NCBI RefSeq assembly: GCF_000020605.1
Contig: NC_012781.1
Location: forward strand, 682,001 to 746,000
Length of the DNA: 64,000 bases
Direction of reading: 5' to 3'
From: Agathobacter rectalis ATCC 33656
Lineage (GTDB): Bacteria; Bacillota; Clostridia; Lachnospirales; Lachnospiraceae
The position numbers were made by a program, and so were the translations under genes. Positions 53,507-62,343 of this stretch are shown here, piece by piece (within the stretch, counting starts at the first letter, position 1; the number at the start of each line of letters is the position of its first letter). The notes beneath the pieces are model-generated. The model made no database searches and had not been told where the DNA came from. It saw nothing but the letters and a program-made list of their open reading frames with translations.

Positions 53507-54220
53507 TTACCGTTCTTCATGGGAAGGCCCCGCCTTGTCCTTTTTCGGAGCGGGCGGGGCTTCTTGAAACCGTTTGAGTGCAGCGAGAATGGAGTGGACA
53601 GGCTCGGCCTTTTCAGGATAGGCAAATATCCGGTGTTCCGGCGGAATGTCCTGCGGCCCGTGGTAATACTCCTTGAAGCCCTCCGGGACTGCCGACACGT
53701 ACCCACCGGGAGCGAATACGCCGCCCTCGTTGATACGCACATCCCGCCCGTATGCCTCATAATCGAAGTAGTTCTGAATGTGCTCCGGTATGTCGATGGT
53801 CCCAAGCTCGTCGGCGTAAAGACGGCCCAGCCCTTCATCATCAGAAATATCCGGGTAAAAGCGGTACAGGTCAAGGTTCTGGGTCAGGTTTATCAAATCC
53901 TTCACGCTCCGTGTGTGGTTTCCCAAGACAAGAGCGGCTTCAAAGGTTTCCAGTCCGCCCTTATCCCGTACTTCCAGCAGGGCGTGGCCCAGCTCGTTCA
54001 GCTCGTCGATGTTCTCACATTCGTAGAGATGATCGTAGAGCCCCAGCACATCACTGTCAAAGCTGGTAAAGAACACTTCGCTGTACCGTTTCCCGTCTAT
54101 CCCGATTTTGGCAAGGGCGGCCTGCAACTCCTGTGTCGTCATGGGGAAATGTACCGTTGTCCCTACCTCGATCCCCATCAAGGGGTACAGGGCTGTATTG
54201 GTTATATAGGCTTCAAACAT
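53507..54220 (-). CDS. ardA: Antirestriction protein ArdA
   Basis: 237 aa from ATG 54220 (AAAGGAGG). ArdA pattern: MFEAYITNTALYPLMGIEVGTTVHFP, YSEVFFTSFDSDVLGLYDHLYECENIDELNELGHALLEV, and DELGTIDIPEHIQNYFDYEAYGRDVRINEGG near the C-terminus. ArdA mimics DNA and blocks type I restriction enzymes, protecting incoming single-stranded ICE DNA. The C-terminal tail is longer and charged. Confidence 0.93.
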   Translation of the reverse strand: MFEAYITNTALYPLMGIEVGTTVHFPMTTQELQAALAKIGIDGKRYSEVFFTSFDSDVLGLYDHLYECENIDELNELGHALLEVRDKGGLETFEAALVLGNHTRSVKDLINLTQNLDLYRFYPDISDDEGLGRLYADELGTIDIPEHIQNYFDYEAYGRDVRINEGGVFAPGGYVSAVPEGFKEYYHGPQDIPPEHRIFAYPEKAEPVHSILAALKRFQEAPPAPKKDKAGPSHEER

Positions 54221-54224
54221 GGGC

Positions 54225-55310
54225 TCATTCCTCCTTTCCGGCCCGGTCAGCCAGCACCTCATAAATCCCGGCCATAATGTAATCGGCGCAAGGGAGGGCA
54301 ATCGCGTTTCCCAGCGCCTTGTAGCGTTGCAGAGGCCGGATCTCCACGCCGTCCGCCCCGTACTTTGTCCAGCCCTCCGGCAGCCCCATCAGCCGTTCGC
54401 TTTCCGTTTCCGTCAGAAAACGGATACAGCCGCCCTCCGGGTCGCCCTCATACCAGAAGGCAAAGGGCGTTACATCACTGGCTAAAAGAGTGGGAAAAGG
54501 GTCAGTTGGTAATCCGAAGCTGTTTCGGAAGGCCGTTTCTTCCTGCCTTTTTGCCGCTCCCCGCATACGGAAGCACTGAAAGGGGTGGATGACTGGTATC
54601 TGCCGCCCTGTTTCAAAAGAAGCTGTTCGATCTCCTTCGGCGGCGGCCCGCCCGCCCTCTCCGCAAGGCGGAGGAAGTGGGAGCATTGGACGGGGCTTAA
54701 ATAGTATGTCTGCGGCACGTCTGCCTCCAAAATCCGCCACGACGAAAATCCGCTGCCTTCGTGCCAGCCTTCGGGAGCCTGCCCAATACTGGGCGTCCAT
54801 GAGCCGCCAGCACACATCAGGCGTTCCCCCTCGCACCATTCCGGCGTTTCCCCATCTTCCCGAAGGAGGCATTGGAACTTCGGTGTCCGAGAAGGCGGAT
54901 AGGACGGCTCTAAAGTCCATCCGGTCATTTGTAGAAAACGCTCCCATGACGTTTTCCCAAACAGCGATAGCTGGATATAGGTTATCAGTAGCATCCCTCA
55001 TTTCCTGTATGATACGAAACGCCTGATAGAACAGGCTTGATTTTGCCCCGGCAAGGCCGGAGCGGTTGCCGATCAGAGAAAGGTTCTGACAGGGGGAACC
55101 GAAGGTAATTATATGGACAGGTGGGATTTTCCCGCCGTCCACCTTCGTAATATCCCCCAAATGCACCATGTCGGGAAAGTGCCTTTTGGTTATGGAGATG
55201 GGCGCTTTTTCAATCTCACTGGCCCATACCGGACGGATACCGCACCGGGAAGCAGCCAGAGGGAACACGCCGATCCCGTCGAAAAGGCTTCCCAGCTTAA
55301 TGTCCGGCAT
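54225..55310 (-). CDS. DNA (cytosine-5) methyltransferase
   Basis: 361 aa. Motif I LGSLFDGIGVFPLAA, catalytic Pro-Cys in FGSPCQNLSLIG (motif IV), ENV (AVWENVMGAFS, motif VI), RRLARRQRIFVVAD (motif VIII), a target-recognition region, and RYKALGNAIALP (motif X). No restriction enzyme gene is adjacent, so it is a solitary methyltransferase, probably protecting the ICE together with ArdA. It overlaps the next gene upstream by 14 bp. Confidence 0.95.
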   Translation of the reverse strand: MPDIKLGSLFDGIGVFPLAASRCGIRPVWASEIEKAPISITKRHFPDMVHLGDITKVDGGKIPPVHIITFGSPCQNLSLIGNRSGLAGAKSSLFYQAFRIIQEMRDATDNLYPAIAVWENVMGAFSTNDRMDFRAVLSAFSDTEVPMPPSGRWGNAGMVRGGTPDVCWRLMDAQYWAGSRRLARRQRIFVVADFGGRRAADILFKPRPMLPLPPPCGEGGRAAAEGDRTASFETGRQIPVIHPFQCFRMRGAAKRQEETAFRNSFGLPTDPFPTLLASDVTPFAFWYEGDPEGGCIRFLTETESERLMGLPEGWTKYGADGVEIRPLQRYKALGNAIALPCADYIMAGIYEVLADRAGKEE

Positions 55311-55653
55311 GGCCCGGGGTGCCGTGTCCCTTCACGGCAAGCACCCCTTCCAGTGTGGTCGCCGCAATGCCCAGCCGCCCGGCAACCGCAATATCGTTTT
55401 TTACATCCTCATCCACAGCGCTGCCGCAGACGATCAGGGTGTGGGAGCGCCGCAGCATATCCCGGCGCATATCAATCCCGGCCTTGTGTTCCTCGGGAAC
55501 GCTGTCATTCAAAAACAGCGGCAGATACAAGAGCGGGCAGATCGGGGAAAAGCCCGCCTCATAAGCAAGACGGCAGTAGTGGGCCGCCAGCTCCATATCA
55601 ACATCCGGCTCGCCGCTCCATGCGGCGGTCAGGTACGCTAAAGGTCGTTTCAT
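55297..55653 (-). CDS. DUF4406 nucleoside deoxyribosyltransferase-like protein
   Basis: 118 aa from ATG 55653 (GGAGG 8 nt upstream). MKRPLAYLTAAWSGEP, then AHYCRLAYEAGFSPICPLLYLPLF, RRDMLRRSHTLIVCGSAVDEDVKNDIAVAGRLG: the DUF4406 plan related to nucleoside 2-deoxyribosyltransferases and TIR-like folds. Activity on nucleotides is possible but not shown. Confidence 0.82.
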   Translation of the reverse strand: MKRPLAYLTAAWSGEPDVDMELAAHYCRLAYEAGFSPICPLLYLPLFLNDSVPEEHKAGIDMRRDMLRRSHTLIVCGSAVDEDVKNDIAVAGRLGIAATTLEGVLAVKGHGTPGHAGH

Positions 55654-55738
55654 TGGTTGAGCCTCCATTTCTGTTTAGGTTTAGGGAAAAGCAAGAGTTC
55701 GCCCAACCCCTCCGCCCCTTCCCCCGGGAAGGGGAACG

Positions 55739-55904
55739 GCTCTGGAGAATTTATATCCCCGTCGCTTGACCGGGAAAAAGCATAACCGGGAGAAATCCGT
55801 CAAGGGTGCCTCCGGCACCGCCTGCGGCGGCGCTGCCCTTGACTGATTTTCCCGGCTATGCTACGGAATAACTGGCGACGGGGAATCATTTATATCTCCA
55901 GAGC
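55739..55904. repeat. Long imperfect inverted repeat (~165 bp hairpin)
   Basis: Outer arms (55739-55766 and 55875-55904) share CTCTGGAGA, TTTATAT and CCCCGTCGC. Inner arms share GCATA, CCGGG, AAATC and GTCAAGGG against their complements (55780-55806 and 55836-55861). The apex is a GC-rich stretch at ~55807-55835. No gene is present at 55654-55962. It could be an origin (transfer or replication), a stable regulatory RNA hairpin, or a small insertion. Confidence 0.75.
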
Positions 55905-55932
55905 TTCGGGGCGCGGGGCAGAACCCCGCAAT

Positions 55933-55955
55933 CCTCGGGCCATGCTGACCCGAAG
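55933..55955. repeat. ICE palindrome copy 18
   Basis: 7 bp beyond the ParB stop. Confidence 0.85.
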
Positions 55956-55962
55956 TTTGGGC

Positions 55963-57336
55963 TTACTTTTCCTGTTCGTTTTTCTTCTCCGGCTTTTCGT
56001 GTTCCTTCTGCTGTCCCTTCCAGTCGTCCAGCAACTTGATGATCTGGTCCTTCATTTCCCTCGGCGTAGTTTCCTTGCCGAAATATTTGCTCAGTTCCGC
56101 ACCTGTCAAAATCACTTTGTCTACCTCCTTTTTGTCCTCCATCATAATGCCGTCGATCACATCCCCGTTGAGCAGCTTCTTTTCGTCCAGCTCACGCATA
56201 CGCTTTGCCTGCGCCTGCGAAGGAGAGGACTGCTGGCTGTCAATGGCGACGGCGATATAGTTCTGGTTCTTCTTGCCGATATAGGAAAGCTCCACCGCCG
56301 TAGTAAAGCCCAGCTTTTTTTCATCCATCAGCTTCATCAGGTCGGGAACCAGTTCATTGAGCCGGATATACCGCTGCACCTGCTTGACCGCCATCTTATT
56401 GCGCTCGGCCACAATCTCGTTGGAGCGTTTGCCTGCGTCCTTCGGGTCAATCTGGCCCGAAGTGCGGGAGCCCTGGTGCTTGATGGCCTCAAGCTGCATT
56501 TTCAAGGCTTTGGCCCGCTCACTGGGGAGGATTTCTTCACGCTGGTTGAGATTGTCCTCGACCATCTGCGTGATGGCTTCATCGTCTGTCAGGTTTCGGA
56601 CGATACAGGGCATATCCGCATACCCGGCAAGCTCGCTGGCTTTCTGGCGGCGGTGGCCGGACACGATCTCATAGCCGCCATCCTCACGGGGACGAACAAT
56701 AGCGGGCTGGGTCACGCCCTTGTCCTTAACGCTGGACACCATAGCCCGCATTTCTTCATCATCCCGGACTTCAAAGGGATGGTTCTTGAAGGCGTAGAGC
56801 TCGTTCAGCTTGATATAGACGATCTGCTCCTTGCCCCGGCGTGGTGCATCCTTCGGCTTTTCGGGTTCCTTCGGAGTGGGAGCAGTCTGCACCGTTGGAG
56901 CCGTTTTTTTCTCCGGTTCCTTTTTGACCGCCTTTTCCGGTTTCTGTGCGGGAGCTTTGGGCTTCGGGGCTGCGTCCTTGTCCTTATCTGCCTTCGGGGG
57001 ACGGCCCCGGCGCTTCGGCTGTTCCGGCTCTTTGGGTTTTTCCTCCGCTTTCTTCGGAGCCTCCGGCTGCTTTTCCGGTTTTTCCGTTTTTGCCGGGACA
57101 GGCTTTTCCCCGCTGGGAGCTGCCGCCCGTTCCTCGACTTTCTTTTCCTTCATAATTTCAGCGAAGTTATAGACGGAAACCTGCGGGTTCTTTACCTCCG
57201 GTTCCGTCTTTTTTTCCGGCTCCGGAGAAACGGAAACCTTCTCCGGCTCTTTTGGGGGAGCGGGAGGCGTTTCCTTGCCCGGCCCGCTATCCGTTACCGG
57301 CTGTTCCGGCGTTTTTGTGGTTTTATCATCTGCCAT
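55963..57336 (-). CDS. parB: ParB-like partition/regulatory protein
   Basis: 457 aa from ATG 57336 (AGGAGG 9 nt upstream). A long Pro/Lys/Glu-rich disordered N-terminus (~1-160) precedes a ParB/Srx domain (IVYIKLNELYAFKNHPFEVRDDEEMRAMVSSVKDKGVTQPAIVRPREDGGYEIVSGHRRQKASELAG) and an HTH region (SNEIVAERNKMAVKQVQRYIRLNELVPDLMKLMDEKKL). No ParA is seen. A palindrome copy is translated in frame as SGQIDPK between the two domains. It heads the transfer operon; it may bind the ICE palindromes, which is inference. Confidence 0.92.
   Translation of the reverse strand: MADDKTTKTPEQPVTDSGPGKETPPAPPKEPEKVSVSPEPEKKTEPEVKNPQVSVYNFAEIMKEKKVEERAAAPSGEKPVPAKTEKPEKQPEAPKKAEEKPKEPEQPKRRGRPPKADKDKDAAPKPKAPAQKPEKAVKKEPEKKTAPTVQTAPTPKEPEKPKDAPRRGKEQIVYIKLNELYAFKNHPFEVRDDEEMRAMVSSVKDKGVTQPAIVRPREDGGYEIVSGHRRQKASELAGYADMPCIVRNLTDDEAITQMVEDNLNQREEILPSERAKALKMQLEAIKHQGSRTSGQIDPKDAGKRSNEIVAERNKMAVKQVQRYIRLNELVPDLMKLMDEKKLGFTTAVELSYIGKKNQNYIAVAIDSQQSSPSQAQAKRMRELDEKKLLNGDVIDGIMMEDKKEVDKVILTGAELSKYFGKETTPREMKDQIIKLLDDWKGQQKEHEKPEKKNEQEK
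56440..56462. repeat. ICE palindrome copy 19 (inside parB)
   Basis: In frame within parB, between the ParB/Srx and HTH segments, translated SGQIDPK. Confidence 0.85.
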
Positions 57337-57434
57337 AAGCATTTACCTCCTGTTTTTTGGCATGAAAAAAGAGGCTCAACTTTTCAGTCAAGCCCCCGTG
57401 GGAAGTTCCTCCTTTCTCCGCCATGATACAAAAA

Positions 57435-57462
57435 TACCGCCCGTAGTCTCGTTTGGGCGGTA
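57435..57462 (-). terminator. Hairpin at ICE right end
   Basis: TACCGCCC (57435-57442) / GGGCGGTA (57455-57462); on the minus strand it is followed by TTTTTG. It would stop transcription entering the ICE from the right flank. Confidence 0.65.
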
Positions 57463-57503
57463 CTTTGTGTAAGATTGGCAGTCCATTATTAAGTTTTTTA
57501 TTA

Positions 57504-57521
57504 TGTTCCCTTTGTACACCG
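57504..57521 (-). repeat. ICE right terminal inverted repeat
   Basis: Reverse complement CGGTGTACAAAGGGAACA; the partner of 14651-14668. Confidence 0.8.
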
Positions 57522-57527
57522 TTGCAA

Positions 57528-58629
57528 TGTTGTGTTTGGAGATGTTAAGAATATAACACCGGAAAATCTGTATGAACTCTCCCAGTATTGTTATGCATAT
57601 CTTAAAAGCTGTTATATAACAAGAGATGCAGCAGTAGGTTCATTAACTGAAAAAACAAAGAAAAATAACCCTACATATGAAAGCACACAGAAGATGGTAA
57701 ATCAGGAAATTGCGGAATATTTGATTAAGCTAAAAAATGCTGATAAAAAAAATAAGTATGGGTGCTATGGATTCTTGCCAGAAAACAATGAACAGTATTT
57801 GGGTGAGTATGATGATAGTTCAATTATAGATGCTGTGCAAAATAAAAGTGATTTGAAAGATTTTGTGGGAATATGGGTATTGGATAGTGTTGCAACAAAT
57901 AAGAATAATGATCGATCTCTTAGTTTTATGTATGGAAGTGGATTAACACAGTATGGTGCTGATTTAGAAATTGATGAAAACGGCGATTTTTCGTTCTATA
58001 TTGGAATAGGACTTGGTGGAAAGGGAGTATGTAGCATTGAAGATGATCATTTGAACTATAACATTAATATGTATGAAGAAAATCAGAATATTCAAGATAC
58101 AATGCTTATTGGAAAAGATAAAAAATATTTGGTAATGAAAGATATAAATGATAATTCATATAATCTTTATTGGATAAGAAAAGGATTTCAAAGTGTTTAT
58201 AGTGAGGTTGAAGAAGAAAATGTTGGAAAAGATGAAATAGAACTTTCTGGATATATTGGAGAGAACATATCTCAAATAGATCAAAACATAAAATTCACAA
58301 TTGAAAATGAAGTAGATGCAGGAAAATTTAAACAAAATGATAATGTTTGTTTTGCTTGTCATAAGGACGATAGCATTAGAGAGATTGATATAACTGGCGA
58401 TGGCGGTTATATGTTATATGGGATTAAATATAATATGGATGTGGATAGCGTAAGAACTATATTGAGTAAAAGCGATATCTGGACAATACAAAAAGATCAA
58501 ACAGATACTATATTTTGTAAAGATAAAACAAATACTTACTATTTTGACATTTATCTAGAAAATGGAAGTGTAAAATCATTATCTTTACATTCTGCGGATA
58601 GTTATTGTGGATACAATCATGCAGAATAA
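57528..58629 (+). pseudogene. Large secreted protein, 3' half, separated by the ICE
   Basis: In frame from the junction: VVFGDVKNITPENLYELSQYCYAYLKSCYITRDAAVGSLTEKTKKNNPTYESTQKMVNQEIAEYL, nearly identical to residues ~490-560 of the 59315 paralog. The remaining ~250 residues diverge from the paralog and form beta-rich domains (DFVGIWVLDSVATNKNNDRSLSF..., then GIKYNMDVDSVRTIL). It lacks a start and signal peptide of its own; only ICE excision would restore the gene. Confidence 0.9.
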
Positions 58630-58725
58630 ACTAATGCGAATAATCTTATTAAATGCATTGCATCTGCGAAAGTTTTGTTTATTAAAATACATAGTAAATC
58701 ATTTCTCTTAGGAAGGAGCAGCAAT

Positions 58726-59331
58726 ATGAAAAAATGCAAATTTATAAAATCAGAAATAGCAATTGCGATTCTAGGATGTTCAATCATTTTTACAGCCTGT
58801 GACGTTAATACTGACAAGAAAGTAGAAAAGCAGGCAAACAAGGTGGTTGACGCTGTAGAATCCAAAGATATAACAAAATTGGATGCTATCATTAACGGAA
58901 CCGATGAAATAAAAGCAGACGAGGAATTAAAAGATTTCTTCGAGACAGACACCGAAGCAAATCAGAAAAATGGATTGATGTCTAAAATTATAAAGCATGA
59001 CACAATCAAGGTGAAAAAGGTCGGAAAAGATACAGTTACATATAAAATAACAGCACCTGATTTTTCCAAGTATTTTACCGAGATGAAAAAGAGTGAAGTG
59101 ACAGAGGAAAATATAGAATCATTTACAGATGATTATATTTCAAATGCTGAAAAAGTGACTAATGAAGTGGAAATTCCATATACATATAAGTATGGAATTT
59201 ATTCAGCAGAATACGATACTGAGGAATTTGTCAATGCATTGACCGGCAATTTGGTTACTGCTTATCAGGAACTGATGCAGGATGTACAAAAGGAACTTAG
59301 TGAGGAGACTGGTGATGAAAAAAATAATTAG
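58726..59331 (+). CDS. Putative lipoprotein
   Basis: 201 aa from ATG 58726 (GGAAGGAG). Lipoprotein signal with FTACD lipobox (Cys ~25), then a DUF5105-like alpha/beta domain: KQANKVVDAVESKDITKLDAIINGTDEIKADEELKDFF ... DTIKVKKVGKDTVTYKITAPDFSKYF. It overlaps the next gene's start by 17 bp, so the two are co-translated and may work together at the surface. Confidence 0.8.
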   Translation: MKKCKFIKSEIAIAILGCSIIFTACDVNTDKKVEKQANKVVDAVESKDITKLDAIINGTDEIKADEELKDFFETDTEANQKNGLMSKIIKHDTIKVKKVGKDTVTYKITAPDFSKYFTEMKKSEVTEENIESFTDDYISNAEKVTNEVEIPYTYKYGIYSAEYDTEEFVNALTGNLVTAYQELMQDVQKELSEETGDEKNN

Positions 59332-62239
59332 TATTTTATTAAGCGCAATAATATTATTGACAACTGGCACAGCGTATGCGACAGAAACAAAAAGTGCTGA
59401 TATTTCGTACAATACACTTCCGGTTGAGTTCTCCGATAATTTAGGAACAACAGAAAATCTGGAGGCGATGGTAGATGACGGACATTTGTATGTAAATGCA
59501 AAACAGCTTGGAGAAAGGCTTGGGTATCAGGTTAAAGCAGGCGATAAGTATGTGGCTATTTTCAACAAAGAATATAGTAATACTGTACCGTATGGTATTA
59601 CAACATTTTACTATGACAGTACAAAGGTTGGACATATGTTATTTAACAAGATGGTAGATTATGAGGCTCCGTTTAAGACAGTAAAGAATGCTGATGGAGA
59701 GTGGATTCCTTTTGAATTCAGTCTGTTATTGCTAAATAGTTCAGATGTTGTACTGGATAAAAAGATTCATGTTGATATGCCGGAGAAGAATATAGTTGAT
59801 ATCTACATGGATGTGTTGAAAAATAATGACCGTTATTTGTTCGATTGGGAAGCTGATGCCGGAGCGACACCTGGTTCAATGTTTGCAATGGGTACTGCAT
59901 CCAATATGGTTCAGATATTTAATGGTGTTCTTGACTGGGATGGAGCATCATGGTGCCAGTTGATTAATTCATTTAGCATGGATTCGTCTAGCTATGATGC
60001 AAAGTATTCGGAATCATTTGCAAAGATGTTCTGTACTTATTCAGATGAAGAATTGAGTCAGGATGTAGATGCAATGAAGGAAAAGCTGAAGCCTTTTGAT
60101 GGAGATAATTGGGTTGTAAAATCCATGAAACAGATAGATGATGCATATGATTATAAGATAGAAAATCTATCTAAGAAGACAGCAGATTTGAAGAAAAAAA
60201 TGGTTGTTGAAAATAAAGCATCTGTGGATGCTTACAATAAATCGTATCAGGAATTAGATAAATTGTGTTCAAGAGCTGATTTCTTTTCTGAGACAACAGA
60301 TCCTTTTGTACAGGTGTCAAAAAGTTTTAAAGAGGCAACAGGTTTTATGGAGGCATTCTATTCAGTAATGGAAATTACAGGGTATGCAAGTGAGTTTCAG
60401 AATCAGGATAAGTTTGCAGTGAAATCGTTGGATACATTTATTAAGAATTCAAATTACGGCTGTGTTATGTCTAAGGCTATGAAAGATGGTTTGAGAGATT
60501 ATAAAAATACGTTGGAAACAGATATAGTCTCATATTCGGCATATAATTATCTGATGAATAATATGGGGGATTTACTTAAAGAAGGGCTGGATGTTTCTAC
60601 GACATTACTTGATACAGAATCAAAGATATATTTGTTAATATGGGACATTTCTAAGGAAAGTGTTCCTTGGGTGAAAAATGGATTAAGCAATACGGACTGT
60701 TTTTTGCAGAGTATGTATGCCGGAATTGTACAGTCTGATACTTTTAAGTCTTATATTGATAAAAGGGATGCTGTGTTCAAGGATGCAAATAATATAACAT
60801 CGAAGAATCTGTACGAGGTGACACAGTATTGCTATGCCTATTTAAAGAGCTGTTATATCACAAGAGATGCAGCGGTTGGAGCGTTAACTGAAAAGACAAA
60901 AGAAGATAATCCGACTTATGAGAGCACACAGAAAATGGTCAATCAGGAAATTGCAAAGTGTCTTGTTAAGCTAAAGGATGCGGATAAGACTAATAAGTAT
61001 GGTTGCTATGGTTTCTTACCGGAAAATAATAAGCAGTATCTTAGTGAATATGATGATGGCGAGTTGTTAAAGTGTGTGGTTTCTTCTGTGGATGGAGAAG
61101 AATTATATAAAGATGTTCTAGATATGTATTATTATAAGATTAAAAATCAGAATTGGACGGAAAATGATAACGTCAGTATTTTGTTGAGTGGGAATTATTC
61201 GGACTATAAATCTTTAAGTAGCGTAGGGTATGCACTTTTGGATATCGATGGGAATGGAATACCGGAATTACTTATTGGAGACAATGACTCACAATCAGAT
61301 GGAGTAATCATTGATTTGTATACATACGTAGATGATAAAGTTGTCTATCTTGATACAACATATGAAAGATTTGGAATTAACTTATCTAAAAACGGAAAGA
61401 TATACAGATATGGTTCTGGTGGGGCGTATAATAATTTTGAAGAAGAGTGTAAAATAGACGAGAAAAATAAAGTACTAGTACCAATTGAGTCGATTGTTTT
61501 TGATGGATATTATAATCCAAATTCGCCATGGTATTATGCTACAGGTAATTATTATACAGATTCATATGATTATGATTTAGACAAAATGAAAAACATATCA
61601 GAAGAAGAGGCTATGAATAAAAGAAAAGAATTCGAAAATAATATTATTGGCTATTCAATTACCCTCTTTTCAGATTATATTCCGCAATCAGATAATGATA
61701 ATATTTCATCTAATGCTGGAGTATATGACGAGTTTCTTAAAAATAGAGAATACAAAAATTATATAGCGGATTCTTGGACATTTGGCATTCCAAAACAATA
61801 TTCAGTTATGGATATAGATGGAGATGGAACAGATGAATTATTAATATACGGAAGTGAAGATTTATGGGAGGATTTAGCTATTTTTTCCTTCAATTCTAAT
61901 ACACAACAAATTTCATTAATACCGGCAATGAATTATGATTCAGATGAACCACAACAAATTAGTGTGCTATCTGCCTATGGAAAAATTAAATACTCTGAAA
62001 AATATCATGCAATTGTATATAGCCAATATCAAAACTATAGTAATGGTATTGCTTGCGATTCAATTTCATATGATGTTATTAAGAATGGTATTTTAGATAA
62101 TGATTTTATAATAGGTTTTGGAATTAATTCTGACACAAGTGAAAAGGAGTATTATTGTGGCACAGAGAACTTAACAGAATCAGAATATAATGAATATTTA
62201 GCAGAGTGCTCGGAAATATCTTGGATGGATTTACCATAA
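59315..62239 (+). CDS. Large secreted protein, intact paralog of the ICE-split gene
   Basis: 974 aa from ATG 59315 (GAGGAG upstream). Signal peptide with AYA-T cleavage (~22). Residues ~25-570 closely match the disrupted gene. The C-terminal ~400 residues are different and contain two FG-GAP/EF-like repeats (LLDIDGNGIPELLIGDND and VMDIDGDGTDELLIYG) that look calcium-binding. Function unknown; probably surface-associated. Paralog in tandem with divergent C-termini suggests domain swapping. Confidence 0.85.
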   Translation: MKKIISILLSAIILLTTGTAYATETKSADISYNTLPVEFSDNLGTTENLEAMVDDGHLYVNAKQLGERLGYQVKAGDKYVAIFNKEYSNTVPYGITTFYYDSTKVGHMLFNKMVDYEAPFKTVKNADGEWIPFEFSLLLLNSSDVVLDKKIHVDMPEKNIVDIYMDVLKNNDRYLFDWEADAGATPGSMFAMGTASNMVQIFNGVLDWDGASWCQLINSFSMDSSSYDAKYSESFAKMFCTYSDEELSQDVDAMKEKLKPFDGDNWVVKSMKQIDDAYDYKIENLSKKTADLKKKMVVENKASVDAYNKSYQELDKLCSRADFFSETTDPFVQVSKSFKEATGFMEAFYSVMEITGYASEFQNQDKFAVKSLDTFIKNSNYGCVMSKAMKDGLRDYKNTLETDIVSYSAYNYLMNNMGDLLKEGLDVSTTLLDTESKIYLLIWDISKESVPWVKNGLSNTDCFLQSMYAGIVQSDTFKSYIDKRDAVFKDANNITSKNLYEVTQYCYAYLKSCYITRDAAVGALTEKTKEDNPTYESTQKMVNQEIAKCLVKLKDADKTNKYGCYGFLPENNKQYLSEYDDGELLKCVVSSVDGEELYKDVLDMYYYKIKNQNWTENDNVSILLSGNYSDYKSLSSVGYALLDIDGNGIPELLIGDNDSQSDGVIIDLYTYVDDKVVYLDTTYERFGINLSKNGKIYRYGSGGAYNNFEEECKIDEKNKVLVPIESIVFDGYYNPNSPWYYATGNYYTDSYDYDLDKMKNISEEEAMNKRKEFENNIIGYSITLFSDYIPQSDNDNISSNAGVYDEFLKNREYKNYIADSWTFGIPKQYSVMDIDGDGTDELLIYGSEDLWEDLAIFSFNSNTQQISLIPAMNYDSDEPQQISVLSAYGKIKYSEKYHAIVYSQYQNYSNGIACDSISYDVIKNGILDNDFIIGFGINSDTSEKEYYCGTENLTESEYNEYLAECSEISWMDLP

Positions 62240-62343
62240 AAGTATAGAACATAGTTACTATTAATGATTTGCATACTTATACCAAAGAGTAAATATTTTC
62301 AAGTTTTGATAGCGAAGTATTATACAATAGATAAGTATTAAAG

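Larger units (their letters stand above)
14647..57527. mobile_element. Integrative conjugative element, about 42.9 kb, serine-recombinase type
   Basis: The boundaries come from the split host gene: joining 14646 to 57528 restores frame (KRNVVFGD against KRDAVFKD in the paralog); they are uncertain by about one base. It has terminal inverted repeats, a large serine recombinase at the left end, a relaxase with MobC, and a Gram-positive type IV secretion set (VirB4, PrgI, TrbL/VirB6, NlpC/P60, VirD4, PcfB, Maff2), with ParB, ArdA and a C5 methyltransferase. The gene order resembles C. difficile CTn and Tn1549-like elements. GC content is well above the flanks. It contains a nested mobilizable element and a group II intron, so transfer may be impaired. 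Confidence 0.93.

Noticed and set aside
16595-56462. Repeated 23-bp units as a CRISPR array
   Set aside because: Spacing is irregular (hundreds to thousands of bases), units are palindromic and sit at gene borders, and no cas genes are present.
55963-57336. Complete ParAB partition system
   Set aside because: Only ParB is encoded; no ParA-like Walker ATPase is nearby.
14647-57527. Insertion into a tRNA gene 3' end
   Set aside because: No tRNA is present at either junction; the flanks are the two halves of a protein gene.
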